DNA of 23,229 bases from CAISDA01 sp050258555. Its GTDB lineage: Bacteria > Bacteroidota > Ignavibacteria > UBA10030 > UBA8401. Made by a program: the position numbers and the translations under genes. Each line of letters opens with the position of its first letter. The first letter of the stretch is position 1. Below the pieces are notes generated by a model. It searched no databases, was not told the origin of the DNA, and worked only from the letters and a program-made list of their open reading frames with translations. The stretch spans positions 1 to 23,229 of the forward strand of contig JBLMZA010000019.1 in the NCBI GenBank assembly GCA_050258555.1, read 5' to 3'. Positions 6,600 to 14,718 of this stretch are shown one piece after another.

Positions 6600-7622
6600 A
6601 TGAAGACGACCATGCGCTTTGCAATGAATGAATGGAAAAACGATCTCCTCACATCGGGAACGCGGCGGGCCATGCCGCTGGTGCTCCTTCCCGGAGTCGC
6701 GCATCTGGGCAAGACCGTGCGCGATGCGGTCTACACGCCCGAGGTGCAGGCCGATGCCGCGATGTTCCTTGCGGAGAAATATCCCACTCCCGCCGCGATC
6801 ATGATGATGGACCTTTCACTCGAAGCCGAGGCCTTCGGCGCGAAAGTGACGATCCCGGAGCATGACGTGCCGACGGTGACTGAGCCCTGCGTGAACGATG
6901 CCGAAAGCGTCCAGGCGCTCTGTGTGCCGTCGCTCGAGACGACGCGCATTCCCGTGTACCTGAAGGCGACGGAACTGATGGTGCGCAATTACAGCGCGAA
7001 GCCGACGCTCGCGTCCTGCATCGGCCCCCTGTCGCTTTCCGCCCGCCTGATCGAGATCACCGAACTGATGACCTCGATGATGCTCGAACCGGAGAAGACG
7101 GAGACGCTGCTCGAGAAGGCGACGCAGTTTCTGCTGTCCTACGCCGCGGAGTACAAGAAAATCGGCGCCAACGGCATCCTGATCGCCGAGCCGGTGGCGG
7201 GACTTCTTTCGCCCGAACTGTGCGAGCAGTTCTCGTCGCGCTACGTGCGCCGCATCGTCGACGCGCTGCAGGACGAGACATTCCTCGTGTTCCTGCACAA
7301 CTGCGGACAGTCCATTCCGCTGCTTCCCAGCATGCAGGGAACCGGCGCCTCCGGTCTCTCGCTCGGCAACGCGATCGACATCGCCGAAGCCGTGCCGCAG
7401 GTGGCGCCGACCACGATCGTGCTCGGCAACCTCGATCCGGTGTCCGTGCTGCAGCGCTCGAGCGCAGAAGACGTCCGCCGCGCGGCCTCCGAGCGTCTGG
7501 CGAAGACCGCGCCGTATGCCCACCACATTCTATCGAGCGGATGCGACATGCCGTACAGCACGCCGCTGGCGAATATCGATGCGATGTTCAACGCCGTGGA
7601 CGAGTTCAATGCCGCGCGTTGA
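6600..7622 (+). CDS. MtaA/HemE-superfamily methyltransferase (uroporphyrinogen decarboxylase family)
   Basis: A 340-residue TIM-barrel protein of the uroporphyrinogen decarboxylase superfamily, of the branch containing methylcobamide:coenzyme M methyltransferases (MtaA/MtbA). True HemE is unlikely: the N-terminal substrate-binding arginine motif is absent, while the His-X-Cys zinc motif of the methyltransferases is present as H233-N-C235 (FLHNCGQS) with the second cysteine C315 in SSGCDMPYSTPLANIDAM. Other family segments are ASCIGPLSLSARL and ILIAEPVAGLLSPELCEQF. A zinc-thiolate acceptor methyl transfer is therefore likely, but the methyl donor and acceptor are unknown. No corrinoid protein, MtrH-like protein or cobalamin riboswitch lies next to it. 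Alternative starts exist at 6612 and 6624. The 174-base upstream gap (6426-6599) shows no structure I can name. Confidence 0.75.
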   Translation: MKTTMRFAMNEWKNDLLTSGTRRAMPLVLLPGVAHLGKTVRDAVYTPEVQADAAMFLAEKYPTPAAIMMMDLSLEAEAFGAKVTIPEHDVPTVTEPCVNDAESVQALCVPSLETTRIPVYLKATELMVRNYSAKPTLASCIGPLSLSARLIEITELMTSMMLEPEKTETLLEKATQFLLSYAAEYKKIGANGILIAEPVAGLLSPELCEQFSSRYVRRIVDALQDETFLVFLHNCGQSIPLLPSMQGTGASGLSLGNAIDIAEAVPQVAPTTIVLGNLDPVSVLQRSSAEDVRRAASERLAKTAPYAHHILSSGCDMPYSTPLANIDAMFNAVDEFNAAR

Positions 7623-7648
7623 CTTTGTTCGGAAAAAGGTCTAGATTG

Positions 7649-7709
7649 ACGCTGATCTGCTGAAGCCGGACGTCAGCGTGCAGTAGGGAAGAATTTCATT
7701 GGAGCGGGG
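7649..7709 (+). promoter_or_regulatory. Possible structured leader upstream of the terminator hairpin
   Basis: ACGCTGA (7649-7655) pairs exactly with TCAGCGT (7673-7679). Further down, GCGGG (7704-7708) can pair with CCCGC (7724-7728), which is part of the left arm of the following terminator. The two pairings exclude each other, as in an attenuator. It does not match any riboswitch class I can recall, and it may simply be the 3' UTR of the preceding gene. Confidence 0.25.
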
Positions 7710-7722
7710 AATCGACCATTTG

Positions 7723-7764
7723 ACCCGCGAGGCAATCAGTCACATGTCTGCCTCGCGGGTTTTT
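7723..7764 (+). terminator. Rho-independent terminator immediately before the DUF4384 gene
   Basis: A perfect 12-bp stem, ACCCGCGAGGCA (7723-7734) with TGCCTCGCGGGT (7749-7760), has a 14-base loop and a run of five T. It lies 100 bases after the methyltransferase stop and only 7 bases before the first ATG of the next gene. It either ends the methyltransferase transcript or acts as an attenuator for the downstream pair. Confidence 0.8.
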
Positions 7765-7771
7765 CATTTCT

Positions 7772-8674
7772 ATGCCTATGAAACCCTTCCTTGTACTTGC
7801 TGTCGCAGTCCTCATCGCGCCGATGCGCACTCCCGCCCAATCATCATTTCCCTGCAGACAGGGAACAGCCGTCACAGTCTCGCGCGAATGTTCGGGCGCA
7901 GAGCTGACACCGGAAGAGGCGAAGCACCACGCCCTTGAGCTCGCACGCGCCGAGGCTGTCGACCGCACCGCAGGCGTGCATGTGGCGGAAGAATTGTTCC
8001 GCGCGCAGACCGAACTCACCTCGGGCGCTTCACCCGGAGAGTATACCGAGACCTATTCGCATCTGAGCCGCTCGACTTCCTATGGGAAGATCGTCGATGA
8101 ACGCGTGGAGTATTCCACTCGTCTGGATGCAAGCGGCCAGCCCGTCTATCGCGCGACGCTCCAGGCATGCGTCGTCGAGGAGCGCAACGCCGATCCCGCC
8201 TTCACCGTCGCGCTTGCCATCGAGCGGCCCGTGCTCTTCGATAGGGGAGGGACGGAACGAAGCGACGCGCTCGCATTCTCGATGCGCGCCACGCGGCCGT
8301 GCTATCTGTATCTCTTCAATCTCCTTGCCAACGATTCGGTGCAGCTTGTGCTGCCGAATCGCTATGTGCCATCCGTCCGATACGATCCCGCACGCACTGA
8401 ACAGGAATACGAACGCCGGCTTCGCGACCTGGGCATGCGTTTCACGGTCAGTGTGCCGGAAGGAATGATACGGACGAAGGAATCATTGTACTGCATTGCG
8501 CTCAAGGATGATGTTGCATTTCCCGGCAGCGGCTCAGGATACGTGAAGGGCGCCGTCGCGGCGCAGAAGGAGATCATGCAGTGGCTGCTCCGCATTCCTG
8601 CGGACAGAAGAACCGAAGCGTTCCAGAGTTATGAGATCCGAAAAACCGACCCCCTGTCTGCCGATCCGCGATAA
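7772..8674 (+). CDS. Exported DUF4384 domain protein
   Basis: A 300-residue protein with a Sec signal peptide (MKPFLVLAVAVLIAP, cleavage probably near TPAQS). Residues about 48-80 (EEAKHHALELARAEAVDRTAGVHVAEELF) form the charged helix-turn region seen in LPP20/FlgO-like exported proteins. The C-terminal half fits DUF4384: ALAFSMRATRPCYLYLFNLLANDSVQLVLPN followed by a predicted beta-rich ending with the conserved ESLYCIALKDD strand. DUF4384 proteins often occur with caspase-like or kinase-like partners and are thought to be envelope or adaptor proteins. Here the next gene, 46 bases downstream, encodes a secreted caspase-like protein, so co-transcription is likely. The start may be 7772 or 7778; the latter gives a cleaner signal peptide. 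Neither has a Shine-Dalgarno, because the terminator T-run occupies that place. Confidence 0.78.
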   Translation: MPMKPFLVLAVAVLIAPMRTPAQSSFPCRQGTAVTVSRECSGAELTPEEAKHHALELARAEAVDRTAGVHVAEELFRAQTELTSGASPGEYTETYSHLSRSTSYGKIVDERVEYSTRLDASGQPVYRATLQACVVEERNADPAFTVALAIERPVLFDRGGTERSDALAFSMRATRPCYLYLFNLLANDSVQLVLPNRYVPSVRYDPARTEQEYERRLRDLGMRFTVSVPEGMIRTKESLYCIALKDDVAFPGSGSGYVKGAVAAQKEIMQWLLRIPADRRTEAFQSYEIRKTDPLSADPR

Positions 8675-8720
8675 GACGGTCCGGCAGATGGCATCCCTTC
8701 CCACACTGAGGACTTTCCCC

Positions 8721-11700
8721 ATGAAGAAGCTCTCGATACTGATGACAGTGCTCTTCTGCACCCACTGCGCCTGCAGCCAGACGGCAGAGGACAATGCGCA
8801 TACCGCCCTCATCAAGTTCAGGTTGGGCCATTACGACGCTGCACGACGCGATGCGGAACGCTCGATTGCCGCCTCCGGTCCCGTGCTTGCACACTATGTG
8901 CTCGGCCTCTGCAATTATGCGACGGGTCAGTTTGAAGCTTCGATACAGAATTTTTCTCGCGATGTCGAAGCAGCTTCCGAACCTTTCAAACCGGGCGTTG
9001 GGGCGTATATCGCGGGATCGATGCTTTATGATCTTCATGAATATTCGAGAGCGCTTTCTGTTGCGGAAACAGCCGTGGTACGAAATCCCGAAAATCCGTC
9101 TTTCCTGCTGCTGCGTGGAATGATCCGCAACAAGCTCGGCGATGCGAGCGGAGCCCAAGCGGATTTTCAGCGCGTCGTTGACCTGGACGATGAACGATCG
9201 GCACATGCTTTCGCACTTTGTTATCTTCATCGTTCGGACGATGCCCTTGAAGAAATGGAAACCGTGGTAAAAAAATCGCCGCATCCTGAAACAGCGCATA
9301 TCGATATGGCACTGCTCCAGGCGATGCTCGGCCGAACCGATGAGGCCATGAAGTCGCTGGAAGAAGGATTGAAACGTGGATTTTCGATGATCGGTGCGAT
9401 GGAAAGAAACAGCGAATGGCGGCCGCTGATGCAGAGACCGGAATATGCCGGGCTCATTGAAAAATACAGACGCAGCCGTCCGCCTTGTTATAATAAACTG
9501 AATTTTTCAAACATGAAATGGCGTGGGTACTCGGGCTTTGAGAAGATCGGCCTCGATCCACAGGGCTATTCATCGGTGAAGGCGATACATCTGACACACT
9601 CATGGGAGGAGGGACGCGGAGTGCCGAATTGGGCCAAAGATTTCTTCTGGAACGACGGGATCCTCTATGCCTACGTTAAATCAGGACATGGCGATGAAGA
9701 ATTCCGGATGACGTTCGACTTCACTGATGCGGATACCGATGTCTCGTACGGATCGCGGTCGATCTGGTGGATCGGACGCATCGGCGAGCGGTTGCCCATG
9801 TATCTGCTGGAAGAGGTGAGCTACTCATACCCTGGCAATCCGCCCATCTATTTCTCGATCGATCCGCCTCTGTATTTCTGGATGGGGCAGTCGAGCAGCC
9901 CGGCTACCACGCATTATCAGATGATCCATCTCGAGTCGTTCAACGACCTGCTGACCATGCTGAATGCCGAATACCGGGCAAAGGTGATCGGTTTCATTCT
10001 TAAGAACAAGACCAAGCTGGATGTTGAAACCTGCCTGCAGGCGCCGCTCTTCAAGGCGGCCGTCGATTCGATGGAACTGGAGAAGTTACGACCGCAGGCG
10101 CTGAAGTATTATGCATCGGCAATATCGGAGGAGCTCCGCCGTTCTCCGCTCTTCGCTCCGAAGGATGAATTCGAAAGCGGAAGCGAGTATGAACAGCGCC
10201 AGATGAAGGCCGCGGCCTGCAAGGCGGATGTGGACCGCCGCTACACGCTGCAGTACAAAGCAGCGATGGAACAGCGGGAAGCGGAGCGGCGGGAAAAAAT
10301 CCGTGCGTCGTATGCGCACATCACGCTTCATCCCATGCGGCTTGGAACATACGATGTCGAGCGGCAGGTATTTCCGATCGACTTTCAGGAACTGACCGGA
10401 CAGCGTCTTCCCATTCCGAAGGAGGAAGCCAAGAGTTTCAAGGAGAATTTCAAAAAGGCTCTGGCATCGGCGGACAAGCAACTCGATGGAGAGGCGAAGG
10501 CGTATCGGTTCTTCAATATCGAAGTCACGCATCCGGTCACGGGTTCGCGATACGTCTTTGCCAAGGCCGAGCCTCTCTATACATCCGAGGCGCCGCTTGT
10601 GGCGGACAATGCCGGCGTTCCGAAGCTCGAGGCATCGGTCGTCTTTCGCGAGCCGTCGGGCAACAGCCTGCTTGACGGCAATGAGGAGGCGAAGTTCGAA
10701 CTGACGATGAAGAATTCCGGCAGCGCCGCCGCGCGCGGCATCGGCGTGAATGTGCAGTCATCGAACGGAGAGGGCGTCCGTTTCGACCGGTCGAAGTCAC
10801 TGACAGGACTTGCTCCGGGGCAGACACAGACACTCATCTTCATGATCGCAGCCGATAGGAGCATTCGCGACGGCGAAGCGCGCTTCACGTTCGATTTCAC
10901 CGAAGCGCGCGGATTCAAGCCCGCGCCGATCAACTGCACGATCCATATGCAGGCGTTCAAGGCTCCCCACCTTGTGATGAAGGAATGCGGCATCGCCGAG
11001 GTGACCGGCAACGGCAACAGGATCATCGAGAACGGGGAGAATATCGAAGTGACCGTGCTTATTCAGAACACAGGACAGGGACCGGCAGATGATGTGCGTG
11101 CTGCAGTCGTGAACGGGGACAGGAATATCGTGGCGCTTACGCCGGAGAAGATGCAGCAGAAGATGAACCGCCTGGCGCCGGGAGAAAGCCGGATCATGAA
11201 ATTCAACATCTCGGTGAATTATGAATACAAGGGCGGAGACGAGCTGCCGCTCTCGCTCGTCCTTTCGGAAACATTCAAGCAGTATGGCGGCAGCTATCCG
11301 CTTCATCTGATGATGAAGCAGGCGAGCCTTGCCGCATCGGAAATCGAAGTGAAAGGGACGTATGCGAAGGACCAGCCGATCGCCGAGGCGTCGCTCGCGT
11401 CCGCCGTCGATATCGAAGAGAATATTCCGCGCACTTCGAAAAAGCATCCGAACGCCGTGGCGCTCATCATCGGGCTGCGCGACTACGCCAATGCCGATAT
11501 TCCGAAGGTGGAATATGCGAAGCGCGACGCGCAGCTGATGCGTCAGTATCTGGTCGATGTCCTCGGCTATGATCCGCGGAACATTCTTCCCCGGAATCCC
11601 GATGAACTGATGACCGCCGGCACGATGAAAAACCTCGTCCGCCAGCGTCTTCCTTCGTTCCTGAAGCCAGACGGTTCGTCCGATGTCTTTATCTATTATT

Positions 11701-12218
11701 CGGGACACGGAGCGCCGGGAGCGTCGACGCACAAGCCGTTTTTCGTGCCGTACGACTGCGATCCGAATTTCATCAGCGCCGACAATGCCTATGCGATGGA
11801 GGATTTTTACGCCGACGTGGCGAAGCTGAACGCGCGGCAGAAGACCGTCGTGATCGATGCCTGTTTTTCGGGACAGGCCGGAAACGGCGCATCACTCATC
11901 AGGAATGCCAGTCCGCTTCAGATGACCGTTGCGCAGCCACTGGCGGCCGATGCGGTGGTCTTCCAGTCATCGCAGTCCGATCAGGTTTCGAACTGGTATC
12001 CAGACAAGAAGCACGGGATGTTCACGTACTTCTTCCTGAAGGGGCTGCGCGGCGAGGCCGATGCCGACAGAAACGGCACAATCAGCGTGGGGGAAATGGA
12101 AGCGTACATCAACAACGAGAACGCGAATCTTCCCTACATCTCCAGGCGCGAGCTGCAGCGGCCGCAGCGCGCCGTTGTGCAGGGGAAGAGGGATGCGCTT
12201 GTGCGTGAGCGCGACTGA
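8721..12218 (+). CDS. Large exported TPR / Ig-like / caspase-family (C14) protein
   Basis: An 1165-residue protein with an N-terminal signal peptide (MKKLSILMTVLFCTHCACSQ). TPR-like helices occupy about residues 25-240 (ALIKFRLGHYDAARRDAERSI, HYVLGLCNYATGQFEASIQNF, and further units). The unassigned middle, 240-620, ends in a charged coiled-coil stretch (EQREAERREKIR). Two CARDB-like beta-sandwich repeats span about 640-880, each opening with LLDGNEEAKFELTMKNSG or IIENGENIEVTVLIQNTG. A caspase-family domain covers 905-1165: ALIIGLRDYA, catalytic His996 in YYSGHG, and catalytic Cys1048 in VIDACFSG. DADRNGTISVGEME after it resembles an EF-hand calcium loop. The start at 8721 was chosen because it begins the signal peptide. 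Both catalytic residues are intact, so a periplasmic or secreted protease acting with the upstream DUF4384 protein is plausible. Its substrate is unknown. Confidence 0.85.
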   Translation: MKKLSILMTVLFCTHCACSQTAEDNAHTALIKFRLGHYDAARRDAERSIAASGPVLAHYVLGLCNYATGQFEASIQNFSRDVEAASEPFKPGVGAYIAGSMLYDLHEYSRALSVAETAVVRNPENPSFLLLRGMIRNKLGDASGAQADFQRVVDLDDERSAHAFALCYLHRSDDALEEMETVVKKSPHPETAHIDMALLQAMLGRTDEAMKSLEEGLKRGFSMIGAMERNSEWRPLMQRPEYAGLIEKYRRSRPPCYNKLNFSNMKWRGYSGFEKIGLDPQGYSSVKAIHLTHSWEEGRGVPNWAKDFFWNDGILYAYVKSGHGDEEFRMTFDFTDADTDVSYGSRSIWWIGRIGERLPMYLLEEVSYSYPGNPPIYFSIDPPLYFWMGQSSSPATTHYQMIHLESFNDLLTMLNAEYRAKVIGFILKNKTKLDVETCLQAPLFKAAVDSMELEKLRPQALKYYASAISEELRRSPLFAPKDEFESGSEYEQRQMKAAACKADVDRRYTLQYKAAMEQREAERREKIRASYAHITLHPMRLGTYDVERQVFPIDFQELTGQRLPIPKEEAKSFKENFKKALASADKQLDGEAKAYRFFNIEVTHPVTGSRYVFAKAEPLYTSEAPLVADNAGVPKLEASVVFREPSGNSLLDGNEEAKFELTMKNSGSAAARGIGVNVQSSNGEGVRFDRSKSLTGLAPGQTQTLIFMIAADRSIRDGEARFTFDFTEARGFKPAPINCTIHMQAFKAPHLVMKECGIAEVTGNGNRIIENGENIEVTVLIQNTGQGPADDVRAAVVNGDRNIVALTPEKMQQKMNRLAPGESRIMKFNISVNYEYKGGDELPLSLVLSETFKQYGGSYPLHLMMKQASLAASEIEVKGTYAKDQPIAEASLASAVDIEENIPRTSKKHPNAVALIIGLRDYANADIPKVEYAKRDAQLMRQYLVDVLGYDPRNILPRNPDELMTAGTMKNLVRQRLPSFLKPDGSSDVFIYYSGHGAPGASTHKPFFVPYDCDPNFISADNAYAMEDFYADVAKLNARQKTVVIDACFSGQAGNGASLIRNASPLQMTVAQPLAADAVVFQSSQSDQVSNWYPDKKHGMFTYFFLKGLRGEADADRNGTISVGEMEAYINNENANLPYISRRELQRPQRAVVQGKRDALVRERD

Positions 12219-12270
12219 TCGTGCGCCACTTCCGCGTGCCGCATTCGCGTCGCACCCCCGGCCTGCAGTG

Positions 12271-12299
12271 TTGCATTGCAATGGATGAATTCGTATATT
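12271..12299 (+). promoter_or_regulatory. Candidate promoter of tRNA-Gly
   Basis: TTGCAT (12271-12276) and TATATT (12294-12299) are separated by 17 bases, 21 bases before the mature tRNA 5' end. The fit and position are both good for a stand-alone tRNA gene. Confidence 0.6.
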
Positions 12300-12319
12300 C
12301 CAAGCGTAGCAATGCAGTT

Positions 12320-12392
12320 GCGGGCGTAACTCAGTTGGTAGAGTGTCAGCTTCCCAAGCTGAATGTCGCGGGTTCGATCCCCGTCGCCCGCT
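12320..12392 (+). tRNA. tRNA-Gly (anticodon CCC)
   Basis: A complete cloverleaf of 73 bases. The acceptor stem GCGGGCG pairs with CGCCCGC (12385-12391). The D-arm is ACTC-AGTTGGTA-GAGT and the anticodon arm is TCAGC-TTCCCAA-GCTGA with CCC at positions 34-36, reading the glycine codon GGG. The T-arm is GCGGG-TTCGATC-CCCGT, closed by one G-T wobble. The discriminator is T. CCA is not encoded (CTC follows), so it must be added after transcription. It is a single gene with its own promoter and terminator. Confidence 0.95.
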
Positions 12393-12399
12393 CTCATGA

Positions 12400-12446
12400 A
12401 AATGGCGAATCTCTCTCGGTGAGGATTCGCCATTTCTGTTTTTCCT
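12400..12446 (+). terminator. Rho-independent terminator of the tRNA gene
   Basis: AAATGGCGAATC (12400-12411) pairs exactly with GATTCGCCATTT (12424-12435) around a 12-base loop and is followed by CTG and five T. It begins eight bases after the tRNA 3' end. Confidence 0.85.
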
Positions 12447-12481
12447 TCCCGTCATCGTCTCTCGTCCCCTAGTATTTACAT

Positions 12482-12512
12482 TTGCAGAAAGATTATTTAT
12501 CATCGATATAAT
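12482..12512 (+). promoter_or_regulatory. Candidate promoter of the first hybrid kinase
   Basis: A consensus TATAAT lies at 12507-12512 with TTGCAG at 12482-12487. The spacer of 19 bases is long. The start codon follows 35 bases later, so the position is suitable. Confidence 0.4.
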
Positions 12513-12547
12513 CGGTATTCTTTTTTGGAAAAAAGAAGGATCAGGTT

Positions 12548-14704
12548 ATGAGCGCAAATGAGCAGACAGGTGCAGCCGATATTCTCTCTTTATACAGTCA
12601 AGCCGAAAAGATCTACCAGGATTCATTTCCCGAATTCCAGCCTCCGCAGCCGTCCGATGAAAAGGATGCGCTCATACGCGAACTCCAGATCCAGAAGATC
12701 GCATTGCGTCTGAAAATTGAAGCGCTCGAAAACGACCTTGACGGCGCCAGGAAATCAAGCGTCATGCCCGGGTCGCTGTATAAGGACCACGTCCAGGAAC
12801 CGACGCTTGAAGATGTGATGGCGCAAGCGTTTGAATATGCGCCGATCGGCATCGGGCTCATCACGATCGACAGTCGATGGATCAGTGTGAATAAGGCGTT
12901 CACGAACATTCTCGGATACACGATGAAGGACCTTGCGACAATGTCTTCATACGACATTCTGCATCCCGACGACCTTCCGAAAGGAAAGAACGGAGCGACA
13001 CGGCTGCTCGCAGGAGAAACGCCGGGATACACGAGGGAAACGCGGTATATCCACAAGGACGGCAGCTGTATTTATGCCTTCATCAGCGCATCGGTGATCC
13101 ATCGGAAGGACGGGACGCCGGCATTCTTCATTCTCCAGATCATGGATATGACGAAGCATAAAGAGGCCGAGAACGCCCTGCGCCAAAGCGAGGAAAAGTT
13201 TGTCGCCCTCTTCAAGAAGTCCGCGCTTCCAGCCATGCTTTCGTTGCTTCCTGATTTTTCCATTGTCGATATCAATGATGCGTGGAGAGATCTTCTCGGT
13301 TACGCGCTGCCGGAGGTGTTGGGAAAGACGACGGTGGAGCTCGGCATCACTCGGAACGTCAATCGGAGAAGTGAGCTGGCCGGGGAGGTCATCAGGAAGA
13401 GGCATCTCAGCAACGTTGAGATCGTCTATCATACGAAGTCGGGAAAAGCCCTCACGCTTCTGGCAAACATCAGCGTGATTACAATTGCCGGCGCCGAATT
13501 TGCGTTGACGACATACCAGGATGTCACGGATCAGAAGAAGCTGCAGGAAGAAGTGATACAGGCTCAGAAAGTGCAATCCATCGGTACGCTCGCCGCGGGC
13601 ATCGCCCATGATTTCAATAATATTCTCGGCATCATCATCGGGTATACATCCATGCTCGAGACGCGCAGGCTCGATGAACGGAAGCATGGAGAGGCGATCG
13701 ACATCATTTTGAAAAATATCGACCGGGGCCGGTCACTCGTCCAACAGATCATGACCTTCGCCCGGAAAACGGATATACAGTATGAAATGGTGGAGATGCG
13801 CGCGTTCCTGCGGGAGATGATCCCGATGTTTCAGGAGACATTCCCCAAAACCATCACATTTCGTCTGGATATCAACAATGCGGTGACGTATCCGCCCATC
13901 ATGGCCGATCGGACGCAAATTCAGCAGGCGATCATGAATTTATGCGTCAACGCGCGCGATGCCATGCCCGGAGGCGGAACGATTACGCTGCGGCTGCGTT
14001 TAGTCAACAATATCGAGATACGCCGCCAGTTTAAGAACGCCGTCAATGACCGCTATCTGTGCCTCAGCGTGATCGATACGGGACACGGTATGGATGAACA
14101 GACAAAGCTGCGGATATTCGATCCCTTCTTCACGACGAAAGAGAAAGGAAAGGGAACAGGGCTCGGACTTTCTGTGGTCTATGGCATCATGGAGTCGCAT
14201 CAGGGATTCATCGATGTGACAAGCGAGACGGGCGTCGGCTCGAATTTTACGCTCTCGTTTCCGGTCTCCGATGAACTTATCTCCGTCAACGGTTCAGAAG
14301 CGCGTCATGATTCCGGCGGTGAACTTCCCAAAGGAAATGAGACGATTCTCGTCGTCGAAGACGAGCCGGAAATGCTTGAATATCTTCAGACCTATCTTGA
14401 GAAATGCGGTTATCATGTGTTGAGTGCGATCGACGGCGATGAAGCGATCTCGATGTTGGCAACCCATCAGGACGAGGTCGCTCTTGTGATCAGCGACCTC
14501 GGTCTTCCGAAAATCGGCGGCGAACAGGCCTACCTTCGCATGAAGGATATCAATCCGAAAGTGAAGGCGATCTTTGCCAGCGGGTATTTCGAACCGGGAC
14601 TCAAAGAGCGGCTGATGAATGCGGGAGGCAGAGGCTTCGTGTCGAAGCCGTACATGCCCGATGTCGTGCTCCGCCTGGTCCGCCAGGTGCTCGACGAACG
14701 ATAG
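12548..14704 (+). CDS. Hybrid histidine kinase: coiled coil-PAS-PAS-HisKA-HATPase-REC
   Basis: A 718-residue soluble sensor kinase with no membrane segment. A charged coiled coil (about 36-70) is followed by PAS 1 (95-210, with ITIDSRWISVNKAFTNILGYT and a PAC end DMTKHKEAENAL), PAS 2 (220-335) and HisKA with His354 in GIAHDFNN. The HATPase (about 450-575) has the N box NLCVNARDAMPGG, DTGHGM, the F box IFDPFFTTK and GKGTGLGLSVV. The C-terminal receiver (about 598-718) has acidic residues VVEDE, phosphoacceptor Asp650 in VISDLGLP and Lys in VSKPY. All catalytic residues are present, so autophosphorylation and intramolecular transfer are expected. The stop codon overlaps the ribosome site of the protease gene that starts 15 bases on, indicating co-transcription. 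No DNA-binding output domain is present. Confidence 0.92.
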   Translation: MSANEQTGAADILSLYSQAEKIYQDSFPEFQPPQPSDEKDALIRELQIQKIALRLKIEALENDLDGARKSSVMPGSLYKDHVQEPTLEDVMAQAFEYAPIGIGLITIDSRWISVNKAFTNILGYTMKDLATMSSYDILHPDDLPKGKNGATRLLAGETPGYTRETRYIHKDGSCIYAFISASVIHRKDGTPAFFILQIMDMTKHKEAENALRQSEEKFVALFKKSALPAMLSLLPDFSIVDINDAWRDLLGYALPEVLGKTTVELGITRNVNRRSELAGEVIRKRHLSNVEIVYHTKSGKALTLLANISVITIAGAEFALTTYQDVTDQKKLQEEVIQAQKVQSIGTLAAGIAHDFNNILGIIIGYTSMLETRRLDERKHGEAIDIILKNIDRGRSLVQQIMTFARKTDIQYEMVEMRAFLREMIPMFQETFPKTITFRLDINNAVTYPPIMADRTQIQQAIMNLCVNARDAMPGGGTITLRLRLVNNIEIRRQFKNAVNDRYLCLSVIDTGHGMDEQTKLRIFDPFFTTKEKGKGTGLGLSVVYGIMESHQGFIDVTSETGVGSNFTLSFPVSDELISVNGSEARHDSGGELPKGNETILVVEDEPEMLEYLQTYLEKCGYHVLSAIDGDEAISMLATHQDEVALVISDLGLPKIGGEQAYLRMKDINPKVKAIFASGYFEPGLKERLMNAGGRGFVSKPYMPDVVLRLVRQVLDER

Positions 14705-14718
14705 GAGGGAATCATTCC

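Noticed and set aside
12320..12392. tRNA gene as an integration site for a mobile element
   Set aside because: No integrase gene and no repeat of the tRNA 3' end were seen downstream in the window.
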